A stretch of 10,396 nt of DNA from Chloroflexota bacterium (lineage in GTDB: Bacteria > Chloroflexota > Dehalococcoidia > SAR202 > UBA11138): contig PAIW01000010.1 in the NCBI GenBank assembly GCA_002710885.1, positions 1-10,396 on the forward strand. The letters are read 5' to 3'. Under the pieces are notes generated by a model, which was not told where the DNA came from, ran no database searches, and saw only the letters and a program-made list of their open reading frames with translations. The translations under genes were made by a program, and so were the position numbers. Positions within the stretch are counted from its first letter, which is position 1. Each line of letters begins with the position of its first letter. Below are positions 1 through 6,253 of this stretch, one piece after another.

Positions 1-13
1 ACAAACCATGCTT

Positions 14-412
14 CTACAATTGCGTGGCGTCCCGCACGATCCTAACGAACGATATGGCTGCAAGCACGGTAGAGCTGGCTGAATTATTGAACGTGATAGG
101 GTCGAAACGAGACGATTTAACGGTAGATTCGTTGACTACAATTTCACCCAACAACAGCAGGTCAGGTATTACGACTACCCGGATTTGGGCAGAAGCGCCA
201 GGCTCCAAATCGGCTAGGTTACACGATATAAGACCTGCTGATTCGGAGGACCCGCCTTGTGACGTTACTATTTGATCCAATGCCATTCCGATATTCATCT
301 CATCAGTGATCGTGATATCCAAGGCGGATTCGGGTCCGACGTTCTCAACCTCGATGGTGTACGTCGAGAAATCGCCAACTTTAACGGTCGCCAGCGACCC
401 AAATTTCGTGAT
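14..412 (-). pseudogene. DUF11-domain remnant of a surface/secreted protein
   Basis: Reading the minus strand from 412, the translation opens ITKFGSLATVKVGDFSTYT, then IEVENVGPESALDITITDEM and later CNLADLEPGASAQIRVVVIP and FNNSAS. This is the usual layout of a DUF11 (conserved repeat) domain: a 'VGD..TYTI.V.N.GP..A..ITITD' opening, a 'C.L..L.PGASA.I.V.V' middle and an NNSA close. Such domains are Ig-like building blocks of exported bacterial surface proteins. The frame is closed by TGA at 413-415 just before the domain and by TAG at 14-16 after it. There is no signal peptide, no start codon with a ribosome site, and no anchor. It is in the same frame as the cohesin-like fragment at 437-799, with only two stop codons (TAA, TGA) between them, so both are probably parts of one broken gene. 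It may continue beyond the left edge. The domain call is solid; the pseudogene status is inference. Confidence 0.65.
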
Positions 413-436
413 TCACAAGTCTGAATGCTGCCCGAT

Positions 437-799
437 TTATACTTCGATTCCAATGGCACTTCTCTGAAACTCGACTCCTTGCGCACTGGCGATAGTTCTC
501 CGCAGCTCGGTTGTTGAGAATTCAATCGTCGCCGTCGATGATTGTGGAGATTCCAGAAATTCGGTTACCGCCATATCAAGTGGTTGTGTCGCTGGTTCAC
601 CCAAGGTTCCTACTGCAAATATCGGGATCCTACTATTGTTGTCGGCAACTGACTGCAACTCTAACCCGATCGGCGAGTCTGGCACGATTTTGACACTCGA
701 CACGGTGATATTAGCCGGATCAAAATCGATAACTGTCTGCATGCCGGCAACTATTTGGGTGTTCGGATTGACATGAATTTTTACTTCCAATGACGATCA
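437..799 (-). pseudogene. Cohesin-like domain remnant, same broken gene as the DUF11 fragment
   Basis: The minus-strand frame reads LEVKIHVNPNTQIVAGMQTV, then IDFDPANITVSSVKIVPDSP, and ends SAIGIEV followed by TAA at 437-439. The pattern 'V.V.VNP.TQ.VAG.Q..IDFDP..I.V.SV' is typical of cohesin/carbohydrate-binding-like beta-sandwich modules found in secreted proteins, where they mediate protein-protein or surface contacts. The reading frame is closed upstream by TGA at 797-799, in the middle of what looks like linker sequence, so no signal peptide or plausible start is attached. The only in-frame start is a TTG at 788-790 inside the first beta strand, without a ribosome site. After the TAA the frame runs into the DUF11 fragment. 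An independent small cytoplasmic protein made from this module alone is unlikely. I infer an N-terminally eroded exported protein. Confidence 0.6.
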
Positions 800-884
800 G
801 TGCGCGTCGAGTGGACTGGCAGGTCAGGTAACTCCTGATGTGTTACACTCCGAAGCCCAAACCCGAACCTCACGAGAGTTCGAC

Positions 885-1340
885 ATGCAAAAAGAACGCC
901 CGACAATTGTCACCGATGACGCTAGTGACGCTGTCAAACAATGGTTCAGTATGCTGAGTCGCTATTGCGCCTCTGAAGACTACAATTCCACTCGCGCGAT
1001 ATTTGCGGGCGATGTTGCCTCCTTCGGCACCAAGGCAGATATTGTCGTCGGATTGGACCTGCTTCAAACCAACCAGTGGGAAAGCGTCTGGCCGAACATC
1101 CAGGACTTCCAAATTGACGTCGACAATATCGTTTCGGGAGGCTCGGAAAATACCGCCTGGGGAATCGCCACCTGGACTTCGACCGGTTTTGACGAGGACG
1201 GCAGTTCGTTCCACCGTCCCGGCCGCGCGACGGTTGTGTTGGAACGCAGAGACGGTGTTTGGGTTTCATTGCATACCCACTTCTCGCTAAATCCAGGCAC
1301 CCCTCCCAGAACTTATGGACCAGCAGGCCATGATCGATAA
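885..1340 (+). CDS. NTF2-like / SnoaL-like domain protein
   Basis: A 151-residue protein that fits the NTF2-like (SnoaL / DUF4440-type) alpha+beta cone fold, a scaffold used by small enzymes and ligand-binding proteins. Visible features are an N-terminal helix (about residues 14-30, DAVKQWFSMLSRYCASEDYN), a segment with FAGDVASFGTKADIVVGLD (about 40-58), and a strand-rich second half with AWGIATWTSTGFDEDG (91-106), RPGRATVVLERRDGVWVSLH (111-130) and THFSLNPG. The closing 'R.T.VLER.DG.W...H.HFS..P' is the family signature for SnoaL_3-type members. The ATG at 885 is chosen over a GTG at 840 because GAGAG precedes it by 6 bases and length then matches the family (about 130-160 residues). No signal peptide or membrane segment is present. 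The substrate is not readable from sequence; members of this fold often have no known enzymatic role. The gene has no internal lesions, unlike its neighbours on both sides. Confidence 0.8.
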   Translation: MQKERPTIVTDDASDAVKQWFSMLSRYCASEDYNSTRAIFAGDVASFGTKADIVVGLDLLQTNQWESVWPNIQDFQIDVDNIVSGGSENTAWGIATWTSTGFDEDGSSFHRPGRATVVLERRDGVWVSLHTHFSLNPGTPPRTYGPAGHDR

Positions 1341-1590
1341 TGAGTTGGCCTTGGCGATGTCCGATATCGTGGAGTCTGGACGTCTAGGATCAACAAGATT
1401 CATTATGGAAGTTCGATCAGAAGTGAATCTCGAAACAGTTGCAGACGGTTGGCACATGGCGTTTCGCAGATTAATTGGCTCTGAACCATCGCGGCAGGCG
1501 GCTTCACGTGTCGAAGAGTTCGTTTTAACACGCATGACCAATTGGCCTGGCGGCCAGTCGGAGATACTCGTGGTCGGTCGCATTCAGTAA
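1315..1590 (+). CDS. Hypothetical protein, 91 residues
   Basis: I do not recognise this protein. It is short, mostly helical in appearance, soluble, with an acidic N-terminus (MDQQAMIDNELALAMSDIVE) and a more basic middle (AFRRLIGSEPSRQAASRVEE), and ends VVGRIQ. No cysteine, signal peptide, membrane segment or known motif is visible. The ATG at 1315 lies inside the end of the NTF2-like gene, giving a 26-base overlap. A second in-frame ATG at 1330 would shorten the overlap to 11 bases. Neither has a convincing ribosome site, so expression would have to be coupled to the upstream gene. The region around it contains decayed genes, so it could be the remnant of a longer protein or a chance open frame. 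Codon composition looks compatible with coding, which is why it is listed. Confidence 0.4.
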   Translation: MDQQAMIDNELALAMSDIVESGRLGSTRFIMEVRSEVNLETVADGWHMAFRRLIGSEPSRQAASRVEEFVLTRMTNWPGGQSEILVVGRIQ

Positions 1591-1698
1591 GATATGAAAC
1601 CCAGCACAGACCTTATGATCGTCATGATCGTCGGGTCAAAGGGGGCAGCATATTTTAGCAAGTGAAGTTCACAGAAATTCATCGAACGAGCTGCAGTC

Positions 1699-2806
1699 GT
1701 GATCAGAAAATATGGCGTTTTACTTGTGCCAGACAGGCGTACGCATCAGGAGGAACACGCCGCCGCCTTCGATGTTCATCCTAGTCGCGAGTTGATAACG
1801 GTCACCGATAAACACGACGTTTCGGCGTTCCACACCGAAGCGAACCAACTTCTGGCAGATGACTACAATATCCCATACGTTGCGGACTTGGACCAGGCGC
1901 TAAAGCCGCCGGGAATTGACATCGCAAGCGCGTGTCCCGATGTCGAGAGCAGAGGAAGAGTTGCAGTCCAATGCGCTGATTCCGGAAAGTGTCTTTATCT
2001 CGATAAACCTTTTGCAGGCACAAATGAAAACGACAGATCAATCGTCAAAGCAGTGGATGAAATGGCGTCACGGCACAGATGTTCAGTCAGGTGCATAGCT
2101 CGTTCGCGCGAGGCGCGAGCGCAGCTATCGGGTCTGCCTGAAACGGCGAATTGAAAGCGATTCATGTCGAGTGCATATTCGCCAAAGGCCCGCTAGGAAC
2201 TGCGAAGTCTCTTGCTCCAAGAATCGAGCGAGCGCGACCGGACACGTTCACATTTGTGGAAGCAAAACGTGAGATGTTCGATATCGGGGTGTTTGCCGTC
2301 GCCTTGGCCCGTTGGTTGACGAGCAGAAAAATTTCAATCGTTGACCCAGTGACAAGCAATTTCTTTTTCCAAGAGCACGAGCAGGCTGGAGTCTAGGACT
2401 TCGGAATCATGATCATGGACCAGAAAGGCGGGGGTCCGCTACGATCGCAGCAGGCAGATTCAGTTGGACCAGCCACCCGGCAGGAGGGCCACTGAAGATT
2501 GTGGTTGTCGGCGCAAATGGCACATTCACCTTCGACGCGCACAATCCAAAGTTCGAACTTCACACCGACGAGGCGCCTTTCGCCATGCCGGAGCATCACT
2601 CGCTTAACCCAATGGGCAGGTGGACGTCAACGCAACGGGAATCAAACGTTGTAAGGCAGGATCGGTGGCAATCGTTCGACCTAGATCCTCCGGGCCAACT
2701 TGCCGACGTTTCGGCTTTTATGGGCAGTATCGAAAATGACGTCGATCCTGAAATGAACGTTCGTTTTGCGGCGAGCCCCACCGAAGTTATTTTGGCAGGG
2801 TTTTAA
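1699..2806 (+). pseudogene. Decayed Gfo/Idh/MocA-family oxidoreductase
   Basis: Three plus-strand frames, read in order, rebuild one NAD(P)-dependent Gfo/Idh/MocA dehydrogenase. Frame A (1699 to about 2073) gives HAAAFDVHPSRELITVTDKH, DDYNIPYVADLDQALK and LYLDKPFAGTNENDRSIVKA; the family Lys-Pro motif survives as DKP. Frame B (about 2076-2437) gives QMFSQVHSSFARGAS, then GELKAIHVECIFAKGPLGTA, AKREMFDIGVFAVALARWLT and NFFFQEHEQ, interrupted by TGA at 2139-2141 and TAG at 2394-2396, after which DFGIMIMDQKGGG continues. Frame C (2438-2806) gives ATIAAGRFSWTSHPAGGP, KIVVVGANGTFTFDAHNPKF and FAASPTEVILAGF, ending at TAA. That is at least two frameshifts and two nonsense codons. The N-terminal dinucleotide-binding glycine motif is also eroded. 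Intact members are about 350-390 residues and oxidise sugars, inositols or related substrates. This copy cannot make a functional enzyme. Confidence 0.85.
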
Positions 2807-2876
2807 TCAACCCCGAATGGTTATTCTATCAAATTGCCGCTTGTGGAGAATTAATCTAGTTCCCCACAAACAGACA

Positions 2877-2903
2877 CGGCGGACGGCCATAGACCATCCG
2901 CCG
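2877..2903 (-). terminator. Terminator-like hairpin downstream of the redoxin gene
   Basis: Ten-base arms at 2877-2886 and 2894-2903 enclose a 7-base loop. Read as minus-strand RNA the arms pair completely, with one G-U wobble (CGGCGGATGG with CCGTCCGCCG). Read as plus-strand RNA the same position is an A-C mismatch. The minus-strand tail is TGTCTGTTTG, T-rich but not a pure T run. It lies 33 bases past the stop codon of the minus-strand redoxin gene, so it most likely ends that transcript. It could also act weakly on the plus strand for the decayed oxidoreductase gene. Confidence 0.6.
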
Positions 2904-2936
2904 CATGATCATGATAATGATCTTATTGCCTTGAGG

Positions 2937-3719
2937 TTAGCGACCAGCTTCCATCTGTTCGCGCTGCCAGTCGAAGTCCACCTTATTCTCATAGAAGCGT
3001 TCTGGGTTTTCGACGGCCCAAATTTGCTTCCGGATGATATAGTTGTCAGGCTCTAACTCGACGCCCTTGCGCCAAAAAATCATCGCCTGCTCGGACTCGC
3101 CGTTCTCGTATGATAAAAGCCCTTGTCTGAACAGCGCGTTGGCCTCGTCGTGGTCGGCGCCGAGTTCGTCCACGTCGGGAGATTCTAACCCGTCTTTCGC
3201 TTCTGCAATCCAATTTTCGACGACGTCACGGGTTTCTGTCTTGCGGATATCGAAACCACCGAGTCGCCTGTATTCCACGATCCCTTCTTCGTTTATTAGA
3301 TAGCCGTTGGGGATTGCTTTGAATCGATAGAGCTGTCCCAACAGGTTCTCACGGTCAACAATTGTGGGGAATTTAGCTTGGGCTTTTTCGACGAACGGTC
3401 GGGCCATCGCAGCGCCTTGGGCGTCCACCGCCACGGAAAGAATTTCGACGCCGGAGTCAGCAAGATTCTTGCTTTCGTAGAGTTGTTGCCATACAGGCAA
3501 CTGTTCACGGCACGCTCACCAAGAAGCCCACATGAATAGGATTACACGCTTCCCTTTGTAGTCACTCAGCGTTATGTTTTCGCCGTCCAACGAAGGCAGC
3601 GTAAAGCCATGCGCGTAATCGCCCTCACCGACCTGGCTAGAGATTTTTGTGGCCAAGATTCCTCTTTTTCTATTGCTGATAGGCCGAGACGCGCTCGCAA
3701 TGGCATCCCATTCGTTCAT
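2937..3719 (-). CDS. TlpA-like redoxin selenoprotein (TGA at active site) with C-terminal TPR-like segment
   Basis: One minus-strand frame runs from ATG at 3719 to TAG at 2937 with a single internal TGA at 3516-3518. Read through, it gives about 260 residues: a redoxin opening (GDYAHGFTLPSLDGENITLS, DYKGKRVILFMWASW), then Sec68-Ala69-Cys70-REQLPVWQQLYES, then VEILSVAVDAQG, a cis-Pro region KAIPNGYLINEEG (Pro137), and a C-terminal TPR-like helix pair (about 192-226, ANALFRQGLLSYENGESEQA and FWRKGVELEPDN). In TlpA/ResA-type thiol oxidoreductases the position after WASW is the nucleophilic Cys of the CxxC active site, exactly where the TGA falls. The spacing here is Sec-x-Cys rather than Sec-x-x-Cys, which is unusual. 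A hairpin at 3485-3501 has bacterial SECIS geometry. No signal peptide is seen, so a cytoplasmic role in thiol or peroxide chemistry is inferred. A TTG start at residue 22 (after AGAGGA) is an alternative beginning. It is probably co-transcribed with the glutaredoxin-like gene 30 bases upstream. The alternative reading is a nonsense mutation, but no other lesion is present. Confidence 0.8.
3485..3501 (-). other. Candidate bacterial SECIS element, redoxin TGA
   Basis: On the minus strand, GTTGCC and GGCAAC pair perfectly over 6 base pairs around the 5-base loop TGTAT. The loop begins 20 bases after the TGA at 3516-3518 and has G at its second position. Known bacterial SECIS elements sit just after the UGA inside the coding region, with a small apical loop carrying a G in its first two bases, some 16-37 bases downstream. 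Spacing and loop fit. No bulged U like that of E. coli fdhF is obvious. Selenocysteine function is inferred. Confidence 0.6.
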
Positions 3720-3725
3720 ATTTGA

Positions 3726-3744
3726 TCGGGGTCAACGACTCCGA
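3726..3744 (-). other. Candidate bacterial SECIS element, glutaredoxin-like TGA
   Basis: On the minus strand, TCGG (3744-3741) pairs with CCGA (3729-3726), an A-C internal mismatch follows, and GTC pairs with GAC around the 3-base loop GTT. The loop starts 22 bases after the TGA at 3759-3761 and begins with G. Because the TGA lies three codons before the end, the element falls past the TAA stop, in the 30-base gap before the redoxin ATG. The stem is short, so it is weaker structural evidence than the redoxin hairpin, but position and loop fit the same rule. Confidence 0.5.
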
Positions 3745-3749
3745 AAATA

Positions 3750-3989
3750 TTAGAAACTTCAACCAACGCCGTGAAAGCCTACTTCGACCACATCACCGGT
3801 CACCATGACCGGCGTAATTCGTTCGCCACCGGACAGTTCTTCCACAATCGCCCATTTGTCAGGTTCACGTGAAAGATCGATTTCTTCAAATGTGATGCCC
3901 AACTCGTTCAACTCGTCTTTTAGGGCGTCCGAGTAAGTGCAGTCGGGGTGGGAATATACAACGATAGTGTCTGTTGTCGTGTCTGCCAA
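3750..3989 (-). CDS. Glutaredoxin-like selenoprotein ending Sec-Ser-Phe-stop (UXX-star type)
   Basis: A glutaredoxin/thioredoxin-fold protein of 79 residues if TGA at 3759-3761 is read as selenocysteine, or 76 if it stops there. It has the first strand TIVVYSHPDCTYSDALKDEL with Cys17-x-x-Ser20 in the glutaredoxin active-site position, then ITFEEIDLSREPDKWAIVEE, LSGGERITPVMV with the conserved cis-Pro, and VVEVGFHGVG. After the TGA come AGT, TTC and TAA, giving ...GVG-U-S-F-stop. A (seleno)protein family named UXX-star, with a C-terminal Cys/Sec-x-x-stop on a small glutaredoxin-like protein, is what I recall from protein family collections, and this matches it. The TTG start is chosen because GGAGGG (3995-4000) lies 5 bases upstream. 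A promoter-like site is centred near 4050 and the redoxin gene follows closely, so the two form a likely operon. The partner or substrate is unknown; a thiol/selenol redox role is inferred. Confidence 0.82.
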
Positions 3990-4037
3990 ACCAACCCTCC
4001 GAATTTGATTGCCGATACAATTATCTAATCCATAAAC

Positions 4038-4066
4038 ATTGTATGAGATTCAATTCCTGATTGCAA
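4038..4066 (-). promoter_or_regulatory. Sigma70-like promoter for the selenoprotein pair
   Basis: On the minus strand TTGCAA (4066-4061, 4 of 6 matches to the -35 consensus) is followed after 17 bases by TACAAT (4043-4038, 5 of 6 matches to the -10). The predicted start near 4031 leaves a leader of roughly 40 bases before the TTG start at 3989, which includes the GGAGGG ribosome site. Match to consensus and placement only. Confidence 0.45.
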
Positions 4067-4207
4067 AATATTCGACCGAAGACCGCATCGATATTTGCGC
4101 TTGTCGCTGAAATTGCCCCATGATAATATGCGGCAGACCCAGTGATTGCGAGCATGCCAAAACACAAATTACGCTCAGAATGAGTTGCCCTTTCAGACGA
4201 GGCGAAA

Positions 4208-4744
4208 TTGGCCCAGTATAAAGTCGCGTTGATCAGAGGCGACGGAATCGGCGTAGAGGTGATTGAGGAGGGCATCAAAGTCCTGGAAGCGCTATCCGAA
4301 CAATTCGTCATCTCATGGCAGTTTGAAGAACATCCGTGGAGTTCAGAGTACTACATCAAGAACGGGCAAATGATGCCGTCCGACGGCCTGGATATTCTTG
4401 CGAAAGCGGATGTCATCTGCTTGGGCGTGGTCGGTCATCTAGACATTTGGGATCATGAGGATAGCTCCCAACGGGAATATCGACCCGGAACGCCAGTTCC
4501 CGTCGATGTTCGAGCCAGTACATGTCACAGTTCCCGACATCGCGGGAACCCGCAAGTCAAATCCTCTGGCGGCGATCGTGTCAGGATCCATGATGCTGAG
4601 ACACCCGGGCGAAGACGAAGCGGCGGACTCGGTTGACAATGCGGCGCTTAAGATCGTTGAGATCGGCGAAACTCTGGCCCCGATCTGGGAGGCTCATCCA
4701 CCACCGAACAGGCAGGCGATGCCGTTGTGTCGGCTCTTGGTTAG
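4208..4744 (+). pseudogene. Decayed isopropylmalate/tartrate dehydrogenase-type gene with internal deletion
   Basis: The first part (TTG start at 4208, with GAGG 6 bases upstream) reads AQYKVALIRGDGIGVEVIEE and continues SEYYIKNGQMMPSDGLDILA then DVICLGVVGH, the N-terminal nucleotide- and substrate-domain pattern of beta-decarboxylating dehydrogenases. SEYY.K.G.MMP.DGLDIL points to the tartrate/D-malate branch rather than true leuB. Near 4445-4458 the sequence jumps, in another frame, to APNGNIDPERQFPSMFEPVH then DIAGTRKSNPLAAIVSGSMM, the C-terminal region. A second frameshift near 4675-4685 is needed to read LGGSSTTEQAGDAVVSALG, ending at TAG 4742-4744. Intact members are about 350 residues. 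Roughly half the protein is missing, including the catalytic Tyr/Lys and metal-binding Asp region. In the N-terminal motif the usual GDGIGPE is GDGIGVE. It sits just upstream of the hydantoinase-like gene in the same direction. Confidence 0.82.
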
Positions 4745-4772
4745 TATTATCAAAAAGTGAAAGAGGTTAGTT

Positions 4773-6185
4773 ATGGTAGATCTGATCATCAAAGGCGGAC
4801 AGGTGGTCACCCCTGCTGGAGTCGGAAACCTGGATGTCGCAGTCGAAGGAGAGCAAATTGTCGCCGTCGCTCAGCCAGGAACCATTTCGCCCGATGGGGC
4901 GCGAGTAATTGACGGCACCGGCAAGATCGTTATCCCTGGAGGCATAGAACCCCACGCGCACATCGGCGGGCCGCGCCAACCCGAACGCTCAGGGGCAGAG
5001 CCTGTGTCCAAGGCGGCTATCTACGGCGGAACGACCACGGTTTTGGACTTCGCCACTCAGGTCGCCGGCCACGATCTGCTGCATGCAATGGGCGAAGCGG
5101 CCGAACGATGGGAAGGCCAAGGCTACACCGATTATTCCTACCATCCGATATTCACCAGCGGTGCCGATAATGCCTCAATCCACCAGATAGGTGAGCTTGT
5201 CGAAGCAGGGTTTCCCAGCTTCAAGATATTCACGACAAGCATCCGGCCCCCAAGCGCGCAATTGCAAAACAACAAGACCGACTTCGGCAGGCTTTCTCTA
5301 ATCATGGAGCAAGTCGCCGAGGCCGGAGGGATGCTTCTGGTCCATTCTGAGGACGACGACATGGTCCATTACAACTACGACAACGCGGAGGATCAGGGCA
5401 ACGTCGAATGGTGGCAGATGCACCAGATTCACACCAAACTCTCTGAGGACGTTTCTTTCCGACGGGTAATAAGGCTGGCCGAACAGAAAAATTGTCCAGT
5501 ATATTTCGTCCACGTCAGCGCATTGGAGGGCGTCGAGGCAGTAGGCGAGGCTCGGAGCCGCGGACAGGCTATCTACGGCGAGACGCTTCACAATTACGCC
5601 TGCTTCAGTGCCGAGAATTATCGAGAAGACAACGGCATGAAGTACCATACCTATCCTTCCTTGAAATCAGAGGATGATCGGAAGGCGCTCTGGGCCGGAC
5701 TGATTGATGGCCGGCTATCGACAGTCGCAACGGACTTGGTTTCGACGACCTGGGAAGAGAAGATCAGGTTCAGGACGACCGCCGATGTGACTGGTGGACA
5801 TAATGGCATCGAGACTCGTATGGGCATAGCCTATTCAGTCGGCGTCGTTGATTTGGGCATGTCCTTGGAGCGGATGGTCGACATCACCTCATCCAACGCC
5901 GCCAAGATATTCGGCATGTATCCGAAAAAAGGCGCCATTGCGGCCGGCAGCGACGCAGATATCACAATAATCGACCCCTTGTTCGACCGACCTCTGACGC
6001 TAGACGATCTCCACATGGAGGATTACAGCATCTGGGCTGGTTGGCACGCACACGGTTGGCCTACCACGACAATTCTGAGAGGCAAAGTGATGGTCGAGGA
6101 CGGCTACCTCGTTGGCTCAGCGGGTGACGGCAACCTGGTGAACCGGAGTATAGATCCTTTGGTCGGCAGTCGTCCCGTGTGCTGA
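4773..6185 (+). CDS. Hydantoinase/dihydropyrimidinase-family amidohydrolase
   Basis: A full-length 470-residue cyclic amidohydrolase of the D-hydantoinase/dihydropyrimidinase group, which opens hydantoin, dihydropyrimidine or related cyclic amide rings in the cytoplasm at a two-metal centre. Visible metal ligands are H61-x-H63 in GGIEPHAHIGGP, the lysine expected to be carbamylated K151 in FPSFKIFTTS, H191 in LLVHSEDDD, H248 in YFVHVSALEG and D321 in VATDLVSTTWEEK. The C-terminal blocks SNAAKIFGMYPKKGAIAAGS and DADITIIDP are characteristic. Classical enzymes have Asp-His-Cys where this one has Asp-Leu-Val, so it belongs to a divergent subgroup and its substrate should not be assumed to be hydantoin or dihydrouracil. 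The ATG at 4773 has AGAGG at 4762-4766, 6 bases upstream. It begins 28 bases after the decayed dehydrogenase. No terminator is evident before the leuS leader, so some readthrough into the T-box is possible. Confidence 0.9.
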   Translation: MVDLIIKGGQVVTPAGVGNLDVAVEGEQIVAVAQPGTISPDGARVIDGTGKIVIPGGIEPHAHIGGPRQPERSGAEPVSKAAIYGGTTTVLDFATQVAGHDLLHAMGEAAERWEGQGYTDYSYHPIFTSGADNASIHQIGELVEAGFPSFKIFTTSIRPPSAQLQNNKTDFGRLSLIMEQVAEAGGMLLVHSEDDDMVHYNYDNAEDQGNVEWWQMHQIHTKLSEDVSFRRVIRLAEQKNCPVYFVHVSALEGVEAVGEARSRGQAIYGETLHNYACFSAENYREDNGMKYHTYPSLKSEDDRKALWAGLIDGRLSTVATDLVSTTWEEKIRFRTTADVTGGHNGIETRMGIAYSVGVVDLGMSLERMVDITSSNAAKIFGMYPKKGAIAAGSDADITIIDPLFDRPLTLDDLHMEDYSIWAGWHAHGWPTTTILRGKVMVEDGYLVGSAGDGNLVNRSIDPLVGSRPVC

Positions 6186-6197
6186 ACGCTTCGAATC

Positions 6198-6227
6198 TTG
6201 ACTCGCTTGAATTGGCTATGCTACGGT
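6198..6227 (+). promoter_or_regulatory. Possible promoter of the leuS T-box transcript
   Basis: TTGACT at 6198-6203 (5 of 6 to the -35) is followed after 18 bases by TACGGT at 6222-6227, a weak -10, preceded by TG one base upstream as in extended -10 promoters. A start near 6234 would place the whole T-box leader in the transcript. This is a placement argument more than a strong consensus match. Confidence 0.35.
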
Positions 6228-6253
6228 TTTTGTGTGCGGCTGCTGAGGTAGAC

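Noticed and set aside
413..439. In-frame TGA at 413-415 (with TAA at 437-439) as another selenocysteine site
   Set aside because: It falls between domains in a linker, next to a TAA, with no redox fold, so it reads as ordinary nonsense decay.
1615..1632. Tandem copy of the 9-base unit ATGATCGTC and a 16-codon ORF MIVMIVGSKGAAYFSK
   Set aside because: Only two copies, no ribosome site, and nothing downstream that it could lead. Likely chance.
2139..2141. TGA in the Gfo/Idh/MocA remnant as selenocysteine
   Set aside because: The same gene also has a TAG and at least two frameshifts, and the site is not a known redox or catalytic position.
2905..2920. Small inverted repeat GATCAT/ATGATC near the end of the redoxin gene
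   Set aside because: AT-rich and only 6 bp, with no paired operator or gene nearby that would use it. The stronger hairpin at 2877-2903 explains termination.
2937..3500. Separate 187-residue redoxin fragment starting at TTG 3500
   Set aside because: It would begin in the middle of the redoxin fold, just after the active site. The frame is continuous with 3519-3719 apart from one TGA, so a single read-through protein is more likely.
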